26,484 bases of DNA from Rhodobacteraceae bacterium UBA6141 (lineage in GTDB: Bacteria; Pseudomonadota; Alphaproteobacteria; Rhodobacterales; Rhodobacteraceae). The notes under the pieces were generated by a model, which was given only the letters and a program-made list of their open reading frames with translations, searched no databases and had not been told where the DNA came from. Below, piece after piece: positions 22,516 through 26,484 of the stretch (positions are counted from its first letter, which is position 1; each line of letters starts with the position of its first letter). The stretch lies in contig DIVD01000048.1 in assembly GCA_002423245.1 (NCBI GenBank), positions 1-26,484 of the forward strand. The letters run 5' to 3'. A program made the translations under genes and the position numbers.

Positions 22516-22635
22516 ATGGACTATGCCGTGATCGCCGCATGTGCCCTGGCCGTTCAAGGCGCGCTTCTCGTCGCCCTGCTTCGGATGCCGCGCCGCCAGA
22601 TGCAGCCATTGCGCGTGGCTTCTCGCAGCCGCTGA
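22516..22635 (+). CDS. 39-residue single-helix membrane peptide
   Basis: Small protein not matching any family I know. One hydrophobic helix spans about residues 3-22 (AVIAACALAVQGALLVALL), followed by a basic tail (RMPRRQMQPLRVASRSR), so the positive-inside rule predicts the C-terminus in the cytoplasm. Support for translation is strong: a near-perfect AAGGAGG (22502-22508) seven bases before the ATG and a candidate promoter just upstream. An overlapping ten-codon frame starts at 22499 and ends at 22531. A GC hairpin follows at 22694-22715. It would fit a small inner-membrane regulator or a stress peptide, but no function can be given. Confidence 0.6.
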   Translation: MDYAVIAACALAVQGALLVALLRMPRRQMQPLRVASRSR

Positions 22636-22834
22636 ACGGAAGCCGCCGAACCGATCCCGCCCCTCCCCGGCGCGGGTGGCCTGCAAGACGCAGCGGCGCC
22701 CCGACCGGAGCGCCGTTCTGCATTGCCGGGGGCCGCTGCCCGCCCCGGGCGCCGCGAACGCGCCGCGCCGTCATTCCCCTGTCACGTTCCTGCGATACCC
22801 GATGCTGCGACGGCACCATCGCAGATCAGGGGGC
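22636..22834. other. Gap between small peptide gene and HNH gene
   Basis: No gene seen. It holds CGGCGC/GCGCCG (22694-22699 with 22710-22715, six pairs, then TTCTG), a weak terminator candidate, and a nested inverted repeat: CCCCTG (22776-22781) with CAGGGG (22827-22832) enclosing CTGCGA (22805-22810) with TCGCAG (22819-22824). The latter abuts the HNH promoter and could be a control site. Confidence 0.35.
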
Positions 22835-22862
22835 TTGTCAGGCAGTTTACGCCAGATATAGT
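22835..22862 (+). promoter_or_regulatory. Candidate promoter of the HNH gene
   Basis: TTGTCA (22835-22840) and TATAGT (22857-22862) are 16 bases apart, close to the sigma-70 consensus. Transcription would start near 22869, about 68 nt before the ATG. Confidence 0.6.
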
Positions 22863-22936
22863 CGACTCATGCCGGGGCGCGGACTTCCCCGCCTCTGGTG
22901 CCGGACCGGGCAGTCAGGGCAAGGACGGAGCAAGCG

Positions 22937-23536
22937 ATGCTTGACCACAGCGAAGGGGCCGACTTCAGGACCAGCTTCGTGCGCGAACCCTCCGCGCTGA
23001 AGCATTATCCCGCGCTGGTGCTCAACGCCGATTACCGGCCGCTGTCCTATTACCCCTTGTCGCTCTGGCCCTGGCAGGAGGCGATCAAGGCGGTGTTCCT
23101 TGACCGGGTCAGCATCCTCGCCGAATATGACGAGGTGGTGCACAGCCAGAGGGCCGAGTTCCGCATACCCTCTGTCGTGGTGCTCAAGGACTATGTCAAA
23201 CCCCAGAAGCGCGTGGCCTTCACGCGCTTCAATCTTTTTCTGCGGGACGAATTCTGCTGCCAGTATTGCGGCAGCCGCGGCGATCTGACCTTCGACCATG
23301 TGCTGCCCCGCTCGCGCGGGGGGACCACCAGCTGGGAAAACGTCGTCGCCGCCTGTTCGCCCTGCAACCTGAGGAAGGCGAACAAGCTGCTGCGTCAGGC
23401 CGGGATGCAGCTGCGCAAGCCGCCGCGCCAGCCCTCGGCCGAAGAGATGCGCAACACCGGGCGCCGGTTCCCGCCCAACCATCTTCATGACAGCTGGATC
23501 GACTTCCTTTACTGGGATGCCGAACTGGAGGCCTGA
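22937..23536 (+). CDS. HNH endonuclease family protein
   Basis: Protein of 199 residues with a C-terminal HNH nuclease fold. The zinc-binding CQYC and CSPCN pairs flank the catalytic strand-helix LTFDHVLPRSRGGTTSWENV, where the His of DH and the Asn of ENV would bind metal and DNA. The N-terminal half (ALVLNADYRPLSYYPLSLWPWQEAIKAV, IPSVVVLKDYVK) belongs to a standard arrangement found in free-standing HNH proteins of alphaproteobacteria and cyanobacteria. No restriction, phage or intron context is present, so it is probably a resident gene and not a homing element. GGACGGAG lies a few bases before the ATG, and a good promoter lies upstream. The biological role is not known. Confidence 0.9.
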   Translation: MLDHSEGADFRTSFVREPSALKHYPALVLNADYRPLSYYPLSLWPWQEAIKAVFLDRVSILAEYDEVVHSQRAEFRIPSVVVLKDYVKPQKRVAFTRFNLFLRDEFCCQYCGSRGDLTFDHVLPRSRGGTTSWENVVAACSPCNLRKANKLLRQAGMQLRKPPRQPSAEEMRNTGRRFPPNHLHDSWIDFLYWDAELEA

Positions 23537-23570
23537 GCGGCGAGGGGGCTGGCTCGTGGCGCGTGGCGTC

Positions 23571-23598
23571 CCAATTCACCCCCCGCCAATTCACCCCC
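23571..23598. repeat. Spaced 13-nt direct repeat
   Basis: CCAATTCACCCCC occurs at 23571-23583 and again at 23586-23598, two bases apart, just after the HNH stop. The second copy runs into the intergenic repeat at 23594. Confidence 0.8.
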
Positions 23599-23625
23599 GG
23601 GGGATATTTCCGCCAGCAAGAAGGG
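23594..23625. repeat. Intergenic repeat, copy 2
   Basis: CCCCCGGGGGATATTTCC followed by GCCAGCAAGAAGGG matches 17782-17812 nearly base for base. It lies between the ends of the convergent HNH and Pmp3-like genes. Here the hairpin half is reduced to CCCCCGGGGG. Confidence 0.7.
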
Positions 23626-23636
23626 CATGCGCGCGA

Positions 23637-23795
23637 TCAGCGGCGGGCGATGATCCAGACCGCGTGGATGATGCCGGGCAGATAGCCCAGCAACGTCAGC
23701 AGGATGTTCAGCCAGAAGGCGCCGCGGAAGCCGACCTGCAGGAACACGCCGAGCGGCGGCAGCAAGATGGCGATCAGGATGCGCAGCAGGTCCAT
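23637..23795 (-). CDS. YqaE/Pmp3 family membrane peptide
   Basis: Very small membrane protein of 52 residues. Two hydrophobic helices (LLRILIAILLPPLGVFLQVG and WLNILLTLLGYLPGIIHAVW) joined by a short GFRGAF turn match the Pmp3/UPF0057 family almost along its whole length, including LPPLGVFLQVG and LLGYLPGIIHA. Family members influence membrane potential and salt tolerance in yeast and plants; the bacterial role is little known. CGGAG precedes the ATG by about eight bases. It is divergent from the agmatinase-like gene and convergent with the HNH gene. Confidence 0.92.
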   Translation of the reverse strand: MDLLRILIAILLPPLGVFLQVGFRGAFWLNILLTLLGYLPGIIHAVWIIARR

Positions 23796-23913
23796 CGGCA
23801 GTGTCTCCGGATGTTCGGGTCGGTCATCGCGCAACGCGGGCGGCGGCGGAGTGGTTCCCGGGGGCCTGACGCGCGGCCTGCAAGGGGGCTTTGCGAGGCG
23901 GGCTGACAGGGGG

Positions 23914-23959
23914 GGTTGCCTGTCGGCGGGCGGGCTGCAAGCATCGGGCAACCACCCCC
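23914..23959 (+). promoter_or_regulatory. Inverted repeat in the agmatinase leader
   Basis: GGTTGCC (23914-23920) pairs with GGCAACC (23947-23953), and the flanking G and C runs extend the stem with one mismatch. The 26-base loop is G-rich. The structure ends four bases before the AAGGAG site (23963-23968) of the agmatinase-like gene. It could control translation or transcription, but may be incidental in this GC-rich DNA. Confidence 0.35.
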
Positions 23960-23978
23960 GGCAAGGAGTCCGCCCCCC

Positions 23979-24950
23979 GTGAGCATCACCGACCCGTTCT
24001 TCCACCCCGTTTCGGGCATGGCGCTGCCGCGCTTTGCGGGACTTGCCACCTTCATGCGCCTGCCCCTTGTCGGCCCGGACCATCCGAGGCTGGGCGAGGT
24101 GGGCATCGGCATCGTCGGGCTGCCCTTCGACGGGGCGGTGTCGAACCGGCCCGGCGCGCGGCACGGGCCGCGGGCGCTGCGCGACGCCTCGACCATGCTG
24201 CGCGCCCAGAACGGCGCGACCGGGGTGCGGCCCTTCGACGCCGTGGCCTGCGCGGATCTGGGCGATGTGGGCCCCAATCCGGTGGATGTGACGGACACGC
24301 TCGGGCGGTTCGAGGCCTTCTATGCCGGGTTCGCCGCAAGGGGAATCCGGCCGCTGACGGCGGGGGGCGATCACCTTTGCACGCTGCCGGTGCTGCGCGG
24401 GCTGAACAAGGGCAAGGCTCCGCTGGGGCTGATCCATTTCGACAGCCACACCGACCTTTACCCGGTCTATTTCGGCGGCAAGGCGCTGACCCATGGCAAC
24501 CCGTTCCGCGTGGCGGTGGAGGAGGGGCTGCTGGACCCCGCGCGCATGATCCAGATCGGGATCCGCGGCACGACCTATGACGATTCCGACACCGACTTTG
24601 CCAAGGATCACGGCATCCGCATCGTGCGCGCCGAGGAGCTGTTCGCGCGCGGCATCGCGCAGGTGATGGCCGAGGCGCGGGAGATTGTCGGGGCGGGGGA
24701 GACCTACCTCTCCTACGACATCGACTTCGTGGACCCTTCGGTCGCGCCCGGCACCGGCACGCCCGAATGGGGCGGGCCGATCGCGCGCGAGGCGATCGAG
24801 GTGCTGCGGGCGCTGCGCGGGGTGAACATCGTCGCGGCCGATCTGGTGGAGGTCTCGCCGCCCTTCGATCCGGCGGGCAACACGGCCTGGCTGGGGGCGA
24901 GCCTGATGTTCGAGTTGCTGTGCCTGATGGTGGAGGCAAAGGCGGGGTGA
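23979..24950 (+). CDS. speB: Agmatinase-like ureohydrolase
   Basis: Manganese ureohydrolase of 323 residues (agmatinase/arginase family), releasing urea from agmatine, guanidinobutyrate or a related guanidine. All metal ligands are visible: H132 in AGGDHLCTLP, D155/H157/D159 in HFDSHTDL, and D247/D249 in YDIDFVDPSVAPGTGTPE. The APGTGTPE form and the length favour agmatinase over arginase. I chose the GTG at 23979 because AAGGAG lies ten bases upstream and it gives the normal N-terminus (ITDPFFHPVSG). Putrescine from agmatine would link it to polyamines, but no arginine decarboxylase is in view. Guanidinobutyrase or another guanidine hydrolase remain alternatives. Confidence 0.88.
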   Translation: MSITDPFFHPVSGMALPRFAGLATFMRLPLVGPDHPRLGEVGIGIVGLPFDGAVSNRPGARHGPRALRDASTMLRAQNGATGVRPFDAVACADLGDVGPNPVDVTDTLGRFEAFYAGFAARGIRPLTAGGDHLCTLPVLRGLNKGKAPLGLIHFDSHTDLYPVYFGGKALTHGNPFRVAVEEGLLDPARMIQIGIRGTTYDDSDTDFAKDHGIRIVRAEELFARGIAQVMAEAREIVGAGETYLSYDIDFVDPSVAPGTGTPEWGGPIAREAIEVLRALRGVNIVAADLVEVSPPFDPAGNTAWLGASLMFELLCLMVEAKAG

Positions 24951-25008
24951 GGGGTGGCTCCGGGGCCGGAGAAGGCGCGGGACTGCGTGCCGCGCCCCTG
25001 CGCCCCCC

Positions 25009-25037
25009 TTGAAGCCCTCCCGGCCGCGACCTACTGT
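25009..25037 (+). promoter_or_regulatory. ctaA promoter
   Basis: TTGAAG (25009-25014) and TACTGT (25032-25037) are 17 bases apart. The start would be near 25044, giving a short leader with GGAGG at 25051-25055 before the ATG at 25061. Confidence 0.6.
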
Positions 25038-25060
25038 CCGCCCCGAAACCGGAGGCGCGC

Positions 25061-26230
25061 ATGGCTGGGCAACGCAAGCTGTTTGAGGATGTCGCGGCAG
25101 GGGCCAGGCCCGCCGCGCCGCAGGGCGGGATGATCGACGGGCGCGCGGGCGGCAGTGGCGCCGGCACCCGCCGCGCGCTGCGGATCTGGCTCGCGCTGCT
25201 CTTCGCGCTGGTGGTGGCGATGATCGCGGTCGGCGGGCTGACGCGGCTGACCGATTCGGGGCTGTCGATCACCGAATGGAAGCCGGTCACCGGGGCGATC
25301 CCGCCGCTGTCGGCGGCCGACTGGGCGGTGGAGTATGACAAATACCGCCAGAGCCCCGAGTTCCGGTTGCAGAACCACCAGATGACACTGCCGGAGTTCA
25401 AGCGCATCTTCTGGTGGGAATGGGGCCACCGGCAGCTTGGCCGCGTGATCGGCCTTGTCTGGGCGGCGGGCTTCCTCGGGCTGCTGGCCGCGCGCCGGAT
25501 GCCGCCGGGCTGGACGCTGCGGCTGCTGGCGCTTGGTGCGCTTGGCGGGGTGCAGGGCGCGGTCGGCTGGTGGATGGTGTCTTCGGGGCTTGAAGGCGCG
25601 CGCGTCGATGTCGCCTCCTACCGGCTGGCGGTCCATCTGGGGATCGCCTTCGCCATCCTCGGCCTGATCGCCTGGTATGTCATGAGCCTTGGCCGCAGCC
25701 CCGCGGCGCTGCTGCAGGCGCGGCGGGTGCGGGAGGGCAAGCTGTTCTCGATGTCCACCGGGCTCATGCATCTGGCCTTCGTGCAGATCCTGCTGGGGGC
25801 GCTGGTCGCGGGCATCGACGCCGGGCGCAGCTTTCCGACCTGGCCCCTGATGAACGGCAGCTTCTTTCCCGCCGACGCCTTCCATGTGCCGGACGGCCAG
25901 GGCGGCAGCGCACCGCTCTGGCGGGCGTTCTTCGAGAATCCCGGCCTCGTGCAGTTCATCCACCGGATGGCGGGCTATCTGCTGGCGGCCTTCGGCGTGG
26001 TCGTCTGGCTGCGCGGGCGCCGGTCGGTTCACGCGGCCACCCGCGGCGCCGCCCATGCGATGCTGGGAATGCTGGCGGTGCAGGTCGCGCTTGGCATCGT
26101 GACCGCCGTCCGTGCCGCGCCGCTGCCGCTGGGGCTTGCGCATCAGCTCGGCGCCGTGGTCCTCTTCGTGCTGATCCTGCGCCTGCGCCACGCGGCGCAA
26201 TACCCCACCGTCCAATCGCTGCGAGGCTGA
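25061..26230 (+). CDS. ctaA: Heme A synthase (CtaA/COX15)
   Basis: Inner-membrane enzyme of 389 residues oxidising heme O to heme A for aa3-type cytochrome oxidase. It has eight hydrophobic helices, as expected of the COX15-like form. Conserved heme-ligand histidines lie in WWEWGHRQLGRVIG, LAVHLGIAF, FIHRMAGYLL and LAHQLGAVVLF. The first loop segment GGLTRLTDSGLSITEWKPV and PPLSAADW are family signatures. A soluble N-terminal extension (KLFEDVA...) precedes the first helix. The start has GGAGG nearby and a good promoter upstream. It is one base from the next gene's ATG, so the peptidase is probably on the same transcript. It implies that the organism uses an aa3-type oxidase aerobically. Confidence 0.96.
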   Translation: MAGQRKLFEDVAAGARPAAPQGGMIDGRAGGSGAGTRRALRIWLALLFALVVAMIAVGGLTRLTDSGLSITEWKPVTGAIPPLSAADWAVEYDKYRQSPEFRLQNHQMTLPEFKRIFWWEWGHRQLGRVIGLVWAAGFLGLLAARRMPPGWTLRLLALGALGGVQGAVGWWMVSSGLEGARVDVASYRLAVHLGIAFAILGLIAWYVMSLGRSPAALLQARRVREGKLFSMSTGLMHLAFVQILLGALVAGIDAGRSFPTWPLMNGSFFPADAFHVPDGQGGSAPLWRAFFENPGLVQFIHRMAGYLLAAFGVVVWLRGRRSVHAATRGAAHAMLGMLAVQVALGIVTAVRAAPLPLGLAHQLGAVVLFVLILRLRHAAQYPTVQSLRG

Positions 26231-26231
26231 G

Positions 26232-26484
26232 ATGACCGCATTTCCCGACCTGATCGCCTTTCAGCGCGACACCGAGGCCCTGTCGCAGGTGATGGGCCGG
26301 CTTGGCTGGGATCAGGAGACGGTGATGCCGCGCGGCGCCGCGGGGCAGCGCGCGGATGAGATGGCGGCGCTGGAAGCCGTGCTGCATGCCCGCCGCACCG
26401 ATCCGCGCCTCGGCGACTGGCTGGCCCGCGCCGAGCCGGCCGATGCCGAGGGCGCGCGGATGCTGGCGCTGATCGCGCGCAGCT
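26232..26484 (+). CDS. M32 family carboxypeptidase (Taq type), N-terminal fragment
   Basis: Open to the window end; 84 residues are visible. The start FPDLIAFQRDTEALSQVMG and LGWDQETVMPRGAAGQRADEMAALE match the N-terminus of thermostable carboxypeptidase 1 (Taq), a zinc metallopeptidase removing C-terminal residues. The HExxH zinc site would lie beyond the edge, so activity cannot be judged. ATG at 26232 directly follows the ctaA stop. Confidence 0.85.
   Translation, partial: MTAFPDLIAFQRDTEALSQVMGRLGWDQETVMPRGAAGQRADEMAALEAVLHARRTDPRLGDWLARAEPADAEGARMLALIARS

Noticed and set aside
22937..23536. A homing endonuclease or restriction gene
   Set aside because: There is no intron, intein, methyltransferase or phage gene nearby, and the domain layout matches the resident free-standing HNH type.

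Overview
The window looks like a chromosomal segment of an alphaproteobacterium of the Rhodobacteraceae/Paracoccaceae type (Rhodobacter, Rhodovulum, Paracoccus and relatives). This rests on very high GC, codon positions saturated with G/C, an RNase E with a long acidic insert in its S1 domain, a two-piece (circularly permuted) tmRNA gene, an alpha-type SspB, a DUF4169/ribbon-helix-helix pair next to fumC, and a heme A synthase of the CtaA/COX15 type. I see no prophage, insertion sequence, CRISPR array, tRNA or rRNA. It is a dense core-type region.

Layout. Positions 1-254 hold no convincing gene. 255-4360 (minus) carries ccdA, then a secreted PDC/Cache-like protein, then a large PAS-containing methyl-accepting chemotaxis protein; the last two form a probable receptor unit. 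4455-4694 (plus) is a TusA-like sulfurtransferase divergent from ccdA. 4783-7608 (minus) is RNase E, with a probable promoter about 350 nt upstream of its ATG and therefore a long leader. 8105-11971 (minus) is purQ, then a DctB-type sensor kinase, then a DctD-type response regulator that has lost the GAFTGA sigma-54 contact motif. 12160-14798 (plus) is an overlapping pair: a membrane-anchored GHSSG hydrolase and a cytochrome P450. 14895-17378 (plus) is sspB, fumC, DUF4169 and a ribbon-helix-helix protein. 17383-17705 (minus) is ssrA, the permuted tmRNA gene, with a clear promoter and a readable 13-residue tag. 17859-18905 (minus) is a PotD/PotF-like periplasmic binding protein without transporter partners. 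19149-19679 (plus) is a DinB-fold protein, 19698-20996 (minus) an MFS transporter, and 21170-22452 (plus) an AlkA-like glycosylase overlapping a carboxylesterase. 22516-22635 is a previously easy-to-miss 39-residue membrane peptide gene with its own promoter. 22937-23536 is an HNH endonuclease-like protein, 23637-23795 (minus) a Pmp3/YqaE peptide, 23979-24950 an agmatinase-like ureohydrolase, 25061-26230 ctaA, and 26232 to the window end the start of an M32 carboxypeptidase.

How the parts fit. Two halves of one quality-control pathway, the SspB adaptor and the tmRNA that writes the tag it reads, lie about 2 kb apart. RNase E adds RNA turnover. Sensory functions are the chemoreceptor with its secreted partner and the DctB/DctD pair. 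Respiratory and central metabolism are represented by fumC, ctaA and ccdA. The agmatinase and the polyamine-type binding protein both touch polyamine metabolism but are not linked in one operon. The main oddities are the GAFTGA-less DctD, the hydrolase/P450 pair, the small membrane peptide, and many exact 14-18 nt tandem duplications at gene edges.
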